NCBI GenBank assembly: GCA_024235415.1
Contig: JACKML010000007.1
Location: 136,843-200,842, forward strand
Reading direction: 5' to 3'
From: Chromatiaceae bacterium
GTDB lineage: Bacteria; Pseudomonadota; Gammaproteobacteria; Chromatiales; Chromatiaceae
DNA length: 64,000 nt
The notes beneath the pieces were generated by a model, which was not told the origin of the DNA, made no database searches, and was given only the letters and a program-made list of their open reading frames with translations. Positions 1-12,715 of the stretch are shown here, piece by piece; the stretch's first letter is position 1; every line of letters starts with the position of its first letter. The position numbers were made by a program, and so were the translations under genes.

Positions 1-1
1 C

Positions 2-976
2 GGCGGGGATCCGCGAAAAGTGCTTTTTTCCGGCGTCGGCAAGCAAGTCCACGAGATGCGCCGCGCCCTCGAGGTCGGCATCCGCTGTTTCAACGTCGAA
101 TCGGCGGCCGAGCTGGAGCGCCTGAACCGGGTTGCCGGCGAACTCGGGGTCCGCGCCCCGATCGCGCTGCGGGTCAACCCGGATGTCGACGCGCAGACCC
201 ATCCCTATATCTCCACCGGCCTCAAGGAGAACAAGTTCGGTGTCGCCATCGACGAGGCACCCGCGCTGTATCGCCGTGCCGCCGAACTGGCGCATATCGA
301 GATCTCCGGCGTCGACTGCCACATCGGGTCCCAGCTGACCCAGCTGCGGCCGTTCCTCGATGCCCTGGAGCGTGTGCTGGCGCTGGTCGAACACCTGCAG
401 ACCGACGGCATCACACTCGATCACCTGGACCTCGGCGGTGGACTCGGGGTGCGCTACAAGGACGAGACGCCGCCGACGCCGGCCGATTATGTCAGCGCCG
501 TGCTGGCGCGCCTGCGCGATGCACCATTCGAGATCTTCGTCGAACCCGGACGCGCGATCGCCGCCAACGCGGGCATCCTGTTGACCCGGGTGGAGTACCT
601 AAAGCACAGCGAGGCCAAGGACTTTGCGATCGTCGACGCCGCGATGAACGACCTGATCCGGCCCTCGCTGTATGGCGCCTGGCAGGGGGTGGTCAGCGTC
701 CAGGAGCACCCGGACGGCACCGAGGGCATCTACGACCTGGTCGGGCCGATCTGCGAGACCGGCGACTTCCTCGCCAAACAGCGCGCGCTCGCCCTGCGCG
801 AAGGTGCGCTGCTGGCGGTCCGCTCGTCCGGCGCCTATGGCTTTTCGATGGCGTCGAACTACAACACCCGTCCCCGCCCGGCGGAGGTGATGGTCGACGG
901 CCGCGATATCCACCTCGTGCGCCGCCGCGAGACGATGGCCGAACTGTTTGACGGCGAGTCCGTGCTGCCGCAATGA
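2..976 (+). CDS. lysA: Diaminopimelate decarboxylase, 5' truncated by window
   Basis: This is the C-terminal part, about 324 residues, of the PLP enzyme that decarboxylates meso-diaminopimelate to lysine. The frame is open back to the window edge, and the first codons read GGDPRK then VLFSGVGK, a LysA core motif, so the true start lies upstream. Visible family motifs are HIGSQL, the glycine loop GGGLGV, the phosphate-binding EPGRAI, the active-site CETGDFLA and the C-terminal GAYGFSMASNYN. The PLP lysine (YAxKAN region) would be outside the window. The methyltransferase gene starts 4 bases after the stop, and dapF, which makes the substrate, follows it, so a lysine/peptidoglycan-precursor operon is likely. 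Confidence 0.96.
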   Translation, partial: GGDPRKVLFSGVGKQVHEMRRALEVGIRCFNVESAAELERLNRVAGELGVRAPIALRVNPDVDAQTHPYISTGLKENKFGVAIDEAPALYRRAAELAHIEISGVDCHIGSQLTQLRPFLDALERVLALVEHLQTDGITLDHLDLGGGLGVRYKDETPPTPADYVSAVLARLRDAPFEIFVEPGRAIAANAGILLTRVEYLKHSEAKDFAIVDAAMNDLIRPSLYGAWQGVVSVQEHPDGTEGIYDLVGPICETGDFLAKQRALALREGALLAVRSSGAYGFSMASNYNTRPRPAEVMVDGRDIHLVRRRETMAELFDGESVLPQ

Positions 977-979
977 GAG

Positions 980-1657
980 ATGGTCATGCAACGAACCCCT
1001 GAACCCGATGAACTCATGGACGACATGGAACAGGCGCTGGCATACGCGCGCGCGGATTTCAGCGAGGCAAACGGGCTGTTCGTCGACCTGTTGGAGGGTG
1101 CTGCGGGCGGCGAGCTGAACGGCCGTCTGCTCGACCTCGGCTGCGGTCCGGCGGATATTCCGCTGGCGCTCGCGCGGCGCCATCCGGCGCTGCGCATCGA
1201 CGCCGTCGACGGTGCACCGGCGATGCTCGATCTGGCACGCCAGAACATCGACGCCGACGACACCGCGGGCGGGCGCATCCAGTTGATGTGCGCATACCTG
1301 CCCTGTCCCGACCTGCCGGCGCACGGCTACCAGACTGTCGCCTCCAACAGTCTGCTGCACCATCTGGCCGACCCGGCGGTGATGTGGCAGACCGTGGCCC
1401 TTTGCGGCGCACCCGGTGCGGCCGTCGTGGTGATGGACCTGGCCCGCCCCGCCTCTGAACTGGCGGTCGACGCGTTGGTGGAGACCTACGCAATCGATGA
1501 GGCCGAGGTGCTGCGGCGCGATTTCCGCAATTCGCTGTTCGCCGCCTACACGGTCGGCGAGGTCGAGGCCCAGCTGCAGTCCGCGGGGCTGCACACATTG
1601 ACAGTCTCGATGGTCAGCGACCGCCATCTCGCGGTTTGCGGCTTCCTGCCGCACTGA
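980..1657 (+). CDS. Class I SAM-dependent methyltransferase
   Basis: A 225-residue protein with a Rossmann methyltransferase fold. Motif I is LLDLGCGPADIPLAL at about residues 48-62, followed by an acidic strand end (IDAVDGAPAML) and a later SNSLLHHL motif, typical of the Methyltransf_11/25 group. The substrate cannot be told from sequence. It starts 4 bases after lysA, so it is probably translated in the same operon, with dapF 41 bases downstream. A second in-frame ATG lies two codons in (986). Genus-level relatives might place it in tRNA or small-molecule methylation, but nothing here decides that. Confidence 0.85.
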   Translation: MVMQRTPEPDELMDDMEQALAYARADFSEANGLFVDLLEGAAGGELNGRLLDLGCGPADIPLALARRHPALRIDAVDGAPAMLDLARQNIDADDTAGGRIQLMCAYLPCPDLPAHGYQTVASNSLLHHLADPAVMWQTVALCGAPGAAVVVMDLARPASELAVDALVETYAIDEAEVLRRDFRNSLFAAYTVGEVEAQLQSAGLHTLTVSMVSDRHLAVCGFLPH

Positions 1658-1698
1658 ACCCCCTGCCCGCACGCGGCGGCCGCTGCTATGCTCAAGCC

Positions 1699-2550
1699 AT
1701 GATTGTCGAATTCACAAAAATGCACGGACTGGGCAACGACTTTGTCGTGTTCGATGCGGTAAACCAGCAGATCGCACTCGACGAGACGCAGATCCGCGCG
1801 ATTGCCAACCGGCGCTTCGGCATCGGTTGCGACCAGATACTGTTCGTCGAGTCACCGCGCCACCCGGATACCGAGTTCTTCTACCGCATCTTCAATGCCG
1901 ACGGCGGCGAGGTGGAGCAGTGCGGCAATGGCGCACGCTGTTTCGCGCGCTTTGTGCATGACAAGGGCATGAGCAGGAGCAGCGAGATCCCGGTCGGTAC
2001 CGCAGCCGGCAATATCCGGCTGTCGCTGCAGGAAGACGGCATGGTGCGGGTTAACATGGGGGTGCCGCACCTGCAGCCGCAGGAGATCCCGTTCGTCGCC
2101 GACGCGCGCAACAACAGCTACCCACTGGAGGTGGACGGGCAGGTGTACGAGATCGGAGCAGTGTCTATGGGCAATCCGCATGCGGTGCTGCTGGTCGACG
2201 ACTGCGCCAAATCACCGGTCGAGGCGCTGGGGCCACTGATCGAGCACCACCCGAGTTTCCCGCGTCGCACCAACGTCGGTTTCATGCAGGTCGACTCACG
2301 TCAACGCATCGCGCTGCGTGTATTTGAACGTGGCGCCGGCGAGACTCTGGCGTGCGGCACCGGCGCCTGTGCCGCCGTGGTGGTGGGTCGTCTGCGCGGC
2401 CTGCTCGATGAGCGGGTCGAGGTGCAACTGCCCGGTGGAACCCTTGTGGTAAGCTGGGCCGGCGATGGCGATCCGGTCTGGATGACCGGACCGGCGGCCA
2501 GCGTATTCGATGGGAGGATCGACCTCGACCGCCTGATGTCGGCAACGTGA
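1699..2550 (+). CDS. dapF: Diaminopimelate epimerase
   Basis: Interconverts LL- and meso-diaminopimelate for lysine and murein synthesis, in the cytoplasm and without cofactor. At 283 residues it is the usual length. The start ATG at 1699 gives the conserved N-terminus MIVEFTKMHGLGNDF; the open frame extends 21 codons upstream without conservation. The two catalytic cysteines are visible in QCGNGARC and in TLACGTGAC. Its neighbours lysA (upstream) and DUF484-xerC (downstream) match a classic gammaproteobacterial order. Confidence 0.97.
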   Translation: MIVEFTKMHGLGNDFVVFDAVNQQIALDETQIRAIANRRFGIGCDQILFVESPRHPDTEFFYRIFNADGGEVEQCGNGARCFARFVHDKGMSRSSEIPVGTAAGNIRLSLQEDGMVRVNMGVPHLQPQEIPFVADARNNSYPLEVDGQVYEIGAVSMGNPHAVLLVDDCAKSPVEALGPLIEHHPSFPRRTNVGFMQVDSRQRIALRVFERGAGETLACGTGACAAVVVGRLRGLLDERVEVQLPGGTLVVSWAGDGDPVWMTGPAASVFDGRIDLDRLMSAT

Positions 2551-2596
2551 ATCCAGTACAGCGGCAACAGAGTTCGCGCACAAAAGAGGGGCCCGC

Positions 2597-3283
2597 ATGA
2601 ACCTGATACACGACGACCTGGATCAGAGCACCGACGAACGCGAACAGCGGATCGCCGAGTATCTCATCGCCCATCCCGATTTTTTTGATCGCCAGCCGGA
2701 TGCACTGGCAGCGATCGACATCCCCCACCCGACCGGCGATGCGATCTCGCTGATCGAACGCCAGGTACGTACCCTGCGCGCGCAATCGACCAAGTATCGC
2801 CACCAGCTTGAAGAACTGGTGACCGTGGCGCGCGAGAACGATGGCCTGGCAAAACGCCTGCACCGCCTCACCCTTGCGCTGATCGAGACCCATTCGTTCG
2901 ACGAGGTGCTCAACACCTTGCAGGATGAGCTGCGCGAGCAGTTCAAGGCCGATGCGGTCGAGATGAAACTGTTCGCAACGGAGCAGATCGAGGCGCATGC
3001 ACATGAGGCCGGCCCGGCACTGTTCAGTGATTTTCTCAAGCGGGCGCGGCCCAACTGTGGCCCGCTCGACAAGCAGAAACTGGAATATCTGTTCGGCCCG
3101 CAGGCTGGCGAGACCGGCTCGGCGGCACTGATTCCGCTGACTGCACCGCCGCTGGCCGGCGTGCTGGCGATCGGCAGCCGTGACCCGGAGCGCTTTCACG
3201 AAGGCAAGAGCGTCGACTTCCTGCAACGCCTGGCCGAGGTGGTCAGTGCCAAGCTGCAGTCGGCGTCGAGTCCCGGGATCTAG
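2597..3283 (+). CDS. DUF484 family protein
   Basis: A 228-residue member of the DUF484 family that almost always lies between dapF and xerC in gammaproteobacteria. The N-terminal third carries the family signature (AEYLIAHPDFFDR, then SLIERQVRTLRAQ), followed by a coiled segment and a GAF-like C-terminal half ending in AIGSRDPERFHEGKSVDFL. No biochemical function is established. The start ATG follows a GAGGGGCCCGC leader with a plausible ribosome-binding site. xerC begins 7 bases after its stop. Confidence 0.9.
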   Translation: MNLIHDDLDQSTDEREQRIAEYLIAHPDFFDRQPDALAAIDIPHPTGDAISLIERQVRTLRAQSTKYRHQLEELVTVARENDGLAKRLHRLTLALIETHSFDEVLNTLQDELREQFKADAVEMKLFATEQIEAHAHEAGPALFSDFLKRARPNCGPLDKQKLEYLFGPQAGETGSAALIPLTAPPLAGVLAIGSRDPERFHEGKSVDFLQRLAEVVSAKLQSASSPGI

Positions 3284-3290
3284 AACATTG

Positions 3291-4202
3291 GTGCGCGAGG
3301 ACGAGGCGTCCACAGACCCGACACTCGGTGCATTTCTCGACTACCTGCACTACGAGCGGCGCCTGTCGCCACGCACATTGAGCGCCTATCACCGCGATCT
3401 CAGCGAGTTTCTCGGCTGGCTGGCTGAACACGGTCACGCCGACTGCGTGCGCGTCGACAGCCAGCACGTTCGCAGCTACGCCGCCAACCGCCACCGCCAG
3501 GGACTTTCCCCAAAAAGCCTGCAGCGCCATCTGTCGGCGATAAGGGCGTGGTTCCGTTTCCTGTTGCGTGAGGGCCGGGTCAAGGCAAATCCGGCCGATG
3601 GCGTGCGCGCGCCCAAGGCACCGCGGCACCTGCCGCACACGCTGGACGCGGACCAGCTCGGGCACCTGATGGACCTGCCGGGTGACGCGCCGCTGGACCG
3701 TCGCGACCGCGCGATCATGGAGCTGTTCTACTCCTCAGGGCTGCGGCTTTCCGAGCTGGTCGCGCTGGAGGTGATCGACATGCGCAGCAGCGATGGCCTG
3801 CTGCAGGTCACCGGCAAGGGCAACAAGACGCGGCGCGTCCCGGTAGGCCGTTTTGCCCGCGAAGCGGTGGATCAGTGGCTGGCGGTACGCGGCCAGCTCG
3901 CCGCCGGCACAGAAACAGCGCTGTTCGTCAGCCAGCGCGGATCGCGCCTGAGCGCACGTGCAGTCGAGGCCCGGCTGCGCCAGCGGGCCATCGAACAGGG
4001 CATGCCGCGTCACGTGCATCCACACATGCTGCGTCACTCGTTCGCCAGCCATCTGCTGGAATCCTCCGGCGACCTGCGCGCGGTCCAGGAACTGCTCGGC
4101 CATGCCGACATCAGCACCACCCAGGTCTACACCCACCTCGATTTCCAGCACCTCGCACAGGTCTACGACCAGGCGCACCCGCGCGCCCGGCGCAAGGGCT
4201 GA
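3291..4202 (+). CDS. xerC: Tyrosine recombinase XerC
   Basis: Site-specific recombinase that with XerD resolves chromosome dimers at dif. The 303-residue protein has an N-terminal SAM-like core-binding domain (FLDYLHYERRLSPRTLSAY) and a C-terminal catalytic domain. Catalytic residues are visible: Arg in SSGLRLSE, Lys in GKGNK, the HxLR box in HPHMLRHS, His in LLGHAD and the nucleophile Tyr in QVYTHLD. The start is taken as GTG 3291 (a TTG at 3288 is the alternative); the frame continues upstream inside DUF484 but without homology. It lacks the extra patch of integron integrases and belongs to the dapF operon, so it is not the driver of the cassette cluster at 27-30 kb. Confidence 0.95.
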   Translation: MREDEASTDPTLGAFLDYLHYERRLSPRTLSAYHRDLSEFLGWLAEHGHADCVRVDSQHVRSYAANRHRQGLSPKSLQRHLSAIRAWFRFLLREGRVKANPADGVRAPKAPRHLPHTLDADQLGHLMDLPGDAPLDRRDRAIMELFYSSGLRLSELVALEVIDMRSSDGLLQVTGKGNKTRRVPVGRFAREAVDQWLAVRGQLAAGTETALFVSQRGSRLSARAVEARLRQRAIEQGMPRHVHPHMLRHSFASHLLESSGDLRAVQELLGHADISTTQVYTHLDFQHLAQVYDQAHPRARRKG

Positions 4203-4213
4203 GCCGGCAGCCA

Positions 4214-4262
4214 TTCCCCCTCACCCCGGCCCTCCTCTGGGGGCCGGGGGCGAAGGAGAAGA
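4214..4262. repeat. REP-like palindromic element between xerC and hslV
   Basis: A GC-rich stretch containing CCCTCACCCCGGCCCTC followed by a GGGGGCCGGGG complement. Read on the minus strand it resembles the GGGAGAGGG-tcGGGGTGAGGGG core seen again near 40.6 kb and 50.8 kb. Such cores recur in many proteobacterial genomes as dispersed intergenic palindromes. Confidence 0.5.
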
Positions 4263-4348
4263 GCCAGGAACGATTGGTGGTTGCGGTTTCCCAGCCAATC
4301 GGCCGCATCCGGTACAATCGTCGGTCTGTTTGATTCTCAGGGCACGCA

Positions 4349-4894
4349 GTGGAAACAATTCGCGGTACCACCATCCTGTCGGTACGCCGTGGCGGCAAAG
4401 TCGTGATCGGCGGCGACGGCCAGGTGTCGATGGGCAACACGGTGATGAAGGGCAATGCGCGCAAGGTACGACGTCTGTACAAGGGCCAGGTGCTGGCCGG
4501 TTTTGCGGGCGCAACCGCTGACGCCTTTACCCTGTTCGAGCGCTTCGAGGGCAAGCTGGAGAAACACTCCGGCAACCTGACCCGCGCCGCCGTGGAACTG
4601 GCCAAGGACTGGCGCACCGACCGCATGCTGCGCCGCCTGGAGGCATTGCTGGTGGTGGCCGACCGCGAGGCCTCGCTGATCCTGACCGGCACCGGTGACG
4701 TGGTCGAACCCGAAGACAGCCTGATGGCGATCGGTTCGGGCGGGCCCTACGCACAGGCCGCCGCCCGGGCGATGCTCGACACCACCGAACTGTCGGCGCG
4801 AGAAGTCGTCGAACGCGGCCTGAACATCGCTGCCGATATCTGCGTGTTCACCAACCATAACCTCGTCATCGAAGAGCTGGATTGCGATGCCTGA
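4349..4894 (+). CDS. hslV: ATP-dependent protease HslVU, peptidase subunit
   Basis: Proteasome-like threonine peptidase that degrades unfolded proteins together with the ATPase HslU in the cytoplasm. At 181 residues it is slightly longer than E. coli HslV because a six-residue leader METIRG precedes the catalytic threonine of TTILSVRRGGK; in most relatives only Met precedes it. The start is GTG at 4349. Conserved blocks NTVMKGNARKVR, GFAGATADAFTLFE and IGSGGPYAQAAA are all present. A TACAAT hexamer at 4313-4318 may be the -10 of its promoter. It overlaps hslU by 8 bases. Confidence 0.97.
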   Translation: METIRGTTILSVRRGGKVVIGGDGQVSMGNTVMKGNARKVRRLYKGQVLAGFAGATADAFTLFERFEGKLEKHSGNLTRAAVELAKDWRTDRMLRRLEALLVVADREASLILTGTGDVVEPEDSLMAIGSGGPYAQAAARAMLDTTELSAREVVERGLNIAADICVFTNHNLVIEELDCDA

Positions 4895-6227
4895 ATTGAC
4901 CCCGGAAGACATCGTCCGCGAACTGGACAAGCACATCATCGGCCAGCAGGCCGCCAAGCGCTCGGTCGCAATCGCACTGCGCAACCGCTGGCGCCGTACC
5001 CAGGTCGAGGGCGAGCTGCGCAACGAGATCACGCCGAAGAACATCCTGATGATCGGCCCCACCGGTGTCGGCAAGACCGAGATCGCCCGGCGTCTGGCCA
5101 AGCTGGCCAACGCGCCGTTCATCAAGGTCGAGGCGACCAAGTTCACCGAGGTCGGCTATGTCGGCCGCGAAGTCGATTCGATCATCCGCGACCTGGCCGA
5201 CGCCGCCGTCAAGATGGTGCGCGTGCAGGAGATGGAAAAAGTGCAGGACGTCGCCGCTGCCGCTGCCGAGGAGCGCGTGCTCGATGTGCTGCTACCACCG
5301 CCGCGCACCAGCAGCTGGGAGGAGGACGCGGTACCTGTGCGCAGCGAGGGCGGTGGCACCCGCGACAAGTTCCGCAGCAAGTTGCGCAACGGCGAGCTCG
5401 ACGACAAGGAGATCGAGATCGAGACCACCGGCGCCAGCCTCGGGGTCGAGATCATGGCCCCCCCCGGCATGGAAGAGATGACCAGCCAGCTGCAGGGGCT
5501 GTTTCAGAACCTCGGCGGCCAGCGCAGCAAGAAACGCAAACTGCGGATCAAGGACGCATTGCTGCAGCTTCGCGATGAAGAGGCCGCCAAACGGGTCAAC
5601 GAGGAGGACCTCAAGCTGCGTGCGCTGGAGATGGTCGAACAGCACGGCATCGTGTTTCTCGACGAGCTCGACAAGGTCACCAGCCGCAGCGAACAGCACG
5701 GCGCCGATGTATCGCGCGAAGGCGTGCAGCGCGACCTGCTGCCGCTGGTCGAGGGCTGTACCGTGTCGACCAAGCACGGCATGGTCAAGACCGACCACAT
5801 ACTGTTCATCGCCTCGGGTGCGTTTCACCTGAGCAAGCCGTCCGACCTGATCCCGGAATTGCAGGGCCGGTTGCCGATCCGCGTCGAGCTGTCTGCGCTG
5901 TCCACCGAGGACTTCGTGCGCATCCTCACCGAGCCGGATGCCTCGCTGACCGAGCAGTACCAGGCGTTGATGGGCACTGAGGGCGTCGCTCTGGAATTCA
6001 CTGCCGACGGCATCAAGCGCATCGCCGAGATCGCCTGGCAGGTCAACGAAAAGACCGAGAACATCGGCGCACGCCGCCTGCACACCGTGATGGAACGCCT
6101 GCTCGAAGAGGTGTCGTTCATGGCACCGACCTACGCCGGGCGCACGATCGGTGTCGACGCCGACTACGTCAATCGCAACCTCGGCGAACTGGCCGAGGAC
6201 GAGGACCTGACGCGCTACATCCTTTGA
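4887..6227 (+). CDS. hslU: ATP-dependent protease HslVU, ATPase subunit
   Basis: AAA+ unfoldase partner of HslV. At 446 residues it is of full length. Walker A is GPTGVGKT at residues 57-64, the long intermediate I-domain lies at about 110-230, Walker B is IVFLDELDKV near residue 255, and sensor 2 is in IGARRLHT. The C-terminus DLTRYIL provides the tail that docks into HslV. The start overlaps the end of hslV by 8 bases, indicating translational coupling. In most gammaproteobacteria DUF971 and ubiE come next; here they are 16 kb away. Confidence 0.97.
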   Translation: MPELTPEDIVRELDKHIIGQQAAKRSVAIALRNRWRRTQVEGELRNEITPKNILMIGPTGVGKTEIARRLAKLANAPFIKVEATKFTEVGYVGREVDSIIRDLADAAVKMVRVQEMEKVQDVAAAAAEERVLDVLLPPPRTSSWEEDAVPVRSEGGGTRDKFRSKLRNGELDDKEIEIETTGASLGVEIMAPPGMEEMTSQLQGLFQNLGGQRSKKRKLRIKDALLQLRDEEAAKRVNEEDLKLRALEMVEQHGIVFLDELDKVTSRSEQHGADVSREGVQRDLLPLVEGCTVSTKHGMVKTDHILFIASGAFHLSKPSDLIPELQGRLPIRVELSALSTEDFVRILTEPDASLTEQYQALMGTEGVALEFTADGIKRIAEIAWQVNEKTENIGARRLHTVMERLLEEVSFMAPTYAGRTIGVDADYVNRNLGELAEDEDLTRYIL

Positions 6228-6269
6228 CGGGCGACCGGCGCCTGCCGGTGCGAAATGACCTTGGGCTCC

Positions 6270-6289
6270 GCCCGGCCGGCAGGCCGGGC
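6270..6289. terminator. Hairpin downstream of hslU
   Basis: A perfect inverted repeat, GCCCGGCC-GGCA-GGCCGGGC, 42 bases after the hslU stop. There is no T-run after it, so it may act as a weak or Rho-assisted terminator, or as mRNA 3' protection, between hslU and the convergent bacteriohemerythrin gene. Confidence 0.4.
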
Positions 6290-6341
6290 ACGGGCGGCCG
6301 GTTGCGATGAAGTACCCACGGATGAAAGGGGTGCACCGCGT

Positions 6342-6743
<402 letters not shown>

Positions 6744-6878
6744 AGCACTTCTCCCAGACGGAATGCCGCCGGCTTCCCCGGCATTTGACGCGACAAGTCT
6801 AACGGGGACCCGGACAAGCGCATTGACGATGGTCATTGAACCGGCACCCTTTGGTGACAGCTGTTTTTCCACGGCGGC

Positions 6879-6892
6879 TTGATGTGCGTCAA
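6879..6892. promoter_or_regulatory. FNR/ANR-like box between hemerythrin and nifJ
   Basis: The sequence TTGAT-GTGC-GTCAA matches the FNR/ANR consensus TTGAT-N4-ATCAA with a single mismatch. It lies in the 228-base divergent intergenic region, centred about 86 bases before the nifJ ATG. No strong -10 is evident at the class II spacing, so the regulated promoter and direction are uncertain. Confidence 0.6.
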
Positions 6893-6971
6893 TCAATAAG
6901 GCGCGTGCTGTTGCCGACCCGGCATCGGCAGCCCAATCTTGACCGGACACAGGCCGCCAGCGGGTCATCCG

Positions 6972-10562
<3,591 letters not shown>

Positions 10563-10624
10563 TTGAGGCCCGGGGGAAAACGGAGCGCGCCTTCGCGCCC
10601 CTTCACTGAACGAGGACCTGAACG

Positions 10625-11635
10625 ATGAACCTGACTACCAAGTGGCTTGGCCTGGACCTGGAAAACCCCTTCGTGCCATCGGCCTCGCCGCTGTCGCGCA
10701 GTCTCGACACCGCGAAGCAGCTCGAGGATGCCGGAGCCGGTGCAATCGTCATGTATTCGTTGTTCGAAGAGGCGGTGCGTGCCGAAGAGGAGGGCATGAC
10801 GCGTTTCCTGCACCACCAGGAGACCGGCCACGCCGAGGCCGACAGTTACCTGCCGAGTCACCAGGACTTTCCTGGCGAACTGGACCGCTACCTGGAACAG
10901 GTCGCCGCACTCAAGGCCACCCTGACGATCCCGGTCGTTGCCAGCCTGAACGGCGTCACCGCGAGCGGCTGGATGCAACATGCCAAAGAGGTCGCGGATG
11001 CCGGCGCCGATGCGCTGGAGCTCAATGCCTACTATGTCGCCGCCGACATCTGGGAAGAGGGCCACTATGTCGAGCAGCGCTACATCACGCTGCTCAAGGA
11101 ACTGCGTGAGCAGGTCAAGATCCCGATCAACATGAAGCTGTCACCGTTTTTCAGCTCGATTGGCAATATGGTGAAGAAGCTGGAGGCGGCGGGTGTCTCC
11201 GGCGTGTCGCTGTTCAACCGCTTCTATCAGCCCGACATCGACGTCGACGGGATGCGCCTCAGGCACACCCTCACGCCGACCAAGTCTGCCGACGCGCTGC
11301 TGGCGATGCGCTGGGTGGCGATCCTGCATGGACGCACCGAGTGTTCCATTGCGGCGACCGGCGGCGTTCACACCAGTGCGGATGCGATCAAGCTGTTGCT
11401 CGCCGGCACGGACGTGGTGCACCTGTGTCACGCCCTGCTGCAACAGGGTCCGGGGCTGTTGGGAAAACTGCGGGGCGAACTGGAGGCCTGGATGGAACAA
11501 CAGGGTTTTGAACAGCTGAGCGATTTCCGCGGGCGCATGAGTCAGATCAGCGTGCTCGACCCGTCGGACTACGAACGCCTCAACTACATCCGTGTGCTCG
11601 AGAGCTACAGCGCCGGCGACGGCGTTTGGCGCTGA
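10625..11635 (+). CDS. Dihydroorotate dehydrogenase-like FMN protein
   Basis: A 336-residue TIM-barrel protein of the dihydroorotate dehydrogenase superfamily, opening MNLTTKWLGLDLENPFVPSA. The flavin-barrel pattern is recognisable (VVASLNGVTASGW, LELNAYYVAAD, INMKLSPFFSS, IAATGGVHTSAD). It carries Asn/Ala in the position where the classic PyrD catalytic base region sits, so it is probably not the pyrimidine enzyme. This subfamily is repeatedly found next to nifJ, and a link to electron transfer with PFOR is an inference from that context only. The start has a GAGGACCTGAACG leader. Confidence 0.85.
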   Translation: MNLTTKWLGLDLENPFVPSASPLSRSLDTAKQLEDAGAGAIVMYSLFEEAVRAEEEGMTRFLHHQETGHAEADSYLPSHQDFPGELDRYLEQVAALKATLTIPVVASLNGVTASGWMQHAKEVADAGADALELNAYYVAADIWEEGHYVEQRYITLLKELREQVKIPINMKLSPFFSSIGNMVKKLEAAGVSGVSLFNRFYQPDIDVDGMRLRHTLTPTKSADALLAMRWVAILHGRTECSIAATGGVHTSADAIKLLLAGTDVVHLCHALLQQGPGLLGKLRGELEAWMEQQGFEQLSDFRGRMSQISVLDPSDYERLNYIRVLESYSAGDGVWR

Positions 11636-11648
11636 ACGCGATTGCGCC

Positions 11649-11906
11649 TCAGGTCAGCGGACTCTTGCGGATACCCAGGGCAGCAGTGCACTTGTCCAGT
11701 GCCAGGACGCAGAACCACAGCACCTCAACCAGCACGATGACACTGAGCAGCAGGACCAGCATGATCACCGGCGAGACGCTCATCGCGATCGCCCAGTGCA
11801 TATGGAACAGGTGGGTGGCGGCGATGGCGGTAAGGCCATAGAGCGCCACGAGCTCGAGCCAGGACTGCTGCCAGTTTGACGTGGCATAGACTTTCGGTTT
11901 GTTCAT
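11649..11906 (-). CDS. Small two-helix membrane protein
   Basis: About 85 residues starting MNKPKVYATSNWQQSW, with two hydrophobic helices (ELVALYGLTAIAATHLF and a long VSPVIMLVLLLSVIVLVEVLWF stretch). The start at 11906 is preceded by GGAG about 12 bases away; starts at 11918 or 11939 in the same frame are possible. No function is recognised. It is convergent with the DHOD-like gene and divergent from the DUF2238 gene. Confidence 0.6.
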   Translation of the reverse strand: MNKPKVYATSNWQQSWLELVALYGLTAIAATHLFHMHWAIAMSVSPVIMLVLLLSVIVLVEVLWFCVLALDKCTAALGIRKSPLT

Positions 11907-12103
11907 GGCGGTCGACATCTCCAACGTTGTGTCTGTCATGCAATCTAGCGGCACAGGCGCAGGCATATGCGGGAACTGATTCGCAGTTTGCACATGCGGG
12001 CCCATGCGTACATCTGCGCCCTGTGTGCTGGCACACAGCCCAACGGGAACGGGACTCCCGAAGCGTCGAAGCGCTACACTGCCCTGCCCTCTGCGGAGAC
12101 ACC

Positions 12104-12712
12104 ATGAAACACCTGCAGTTCGTACACTGGCTGGCCATTGCGTTCGCGATCTTTTTTGTCGCGATGGCCATTGACCCGGTTTCACGCACCGTGTGGATCG
12201 CCGAGGTCATTCCGGTCGTACTGGTGTTTCTCGGGCTGGTGTTCACCTATCGGTACTTTCGCTTCAGCAACACCGCCTATTTCCTGATGGCGTTCTGGCT
12301 GTTCTGGCACACGGTTGGCGGTCACTACACCTTCGCCAACGTGCCGTTCGAGTGGTTCAGCGAGCTGATCGGCTCAGAGCGCAACCAGTTCGACCGGATC
12401 GCGCATTTTTCGGTTGGCTTCTATGCCTACCCGACCGCCGAATGGATGCTGCGCCGTGGCCACTGCCGCTACGTGCCTGCCAATATCTTCGCACTGCTGC
12501 TGGTGATGGGTGTCGCTGCCGGTTACGAGATCATCGAATGGTGGTATGCGGTATTGGAAGGCGGCGACGCCGGGATCGAGTTCCTCGGTTCCCAGGGAGA
12601 CATCTGGGACGCCCAGAAAGACATGCTGGCCGACACCCTCGGGGCGATGTTCGCACTGTTCCTGTTCGCCATCATACGGCCGGACCGCGGACCGGCAGCA
12701 ACACGCAACTGA
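12104..12712 (+). CDS. DUF2238 family membrane protein
   Basis: A 202-residue multi-pass inner-membrane protein of the DUF2238 (YjdF-type) family. Characteristic segments are FWHTVGGHYTFA, FDRIAHFSVGFYAYP, GYEIIEWWYA and DIWDAQKDMLADTLGA, whose conserved charged residues sit between about six hydrophobic helices. Its function is unknown in any organism I can name. The start ATG follows a GGAGACACC site. The frame is open further upstream but that part is not hydrophobic or conserved. Confidence 0.85.
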   Translation: MKHLQFVHWLAIAFAIFFVAMAIDPVSRTVWIAEVIPVVLVFLGLVFTYRYFRFSNTAYFLMAFWLFWHTVGGHYTFANVPFEWFSELIGSERNQFDRIAHFSVGFYAYPTAEWMLRRGHCRYVPANIFALLLVMGVAAGYEIIEWWYAVLEGGDAGIEFLGSQGDIWDAQKDMLADTLGAMFALFLFAIIRPDRGPAATRN

Positions 12713-12715
12713 ATT

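Noticed and set aside
599..1672. A 357-codon minus-strand frame over lysA and the methyltransferase
   Set aside because: Both plus-strand genes have strong motifs; the antisense frame has none.
3291..4202. xerC as the integron integrase of the cassette cluster
   Set aside because: It is in the conserved dapF-DUF484-xerC operon, 23 kb away, and lacks the integron-specific additional segment.
6823..6836. A second FNR-like site TTGAC-GATG-GTCAT near the hemerythrin start
   Set aside because: Three mismatches to the consensus; too weak to annotate alongside the near-perfect site at 6879.
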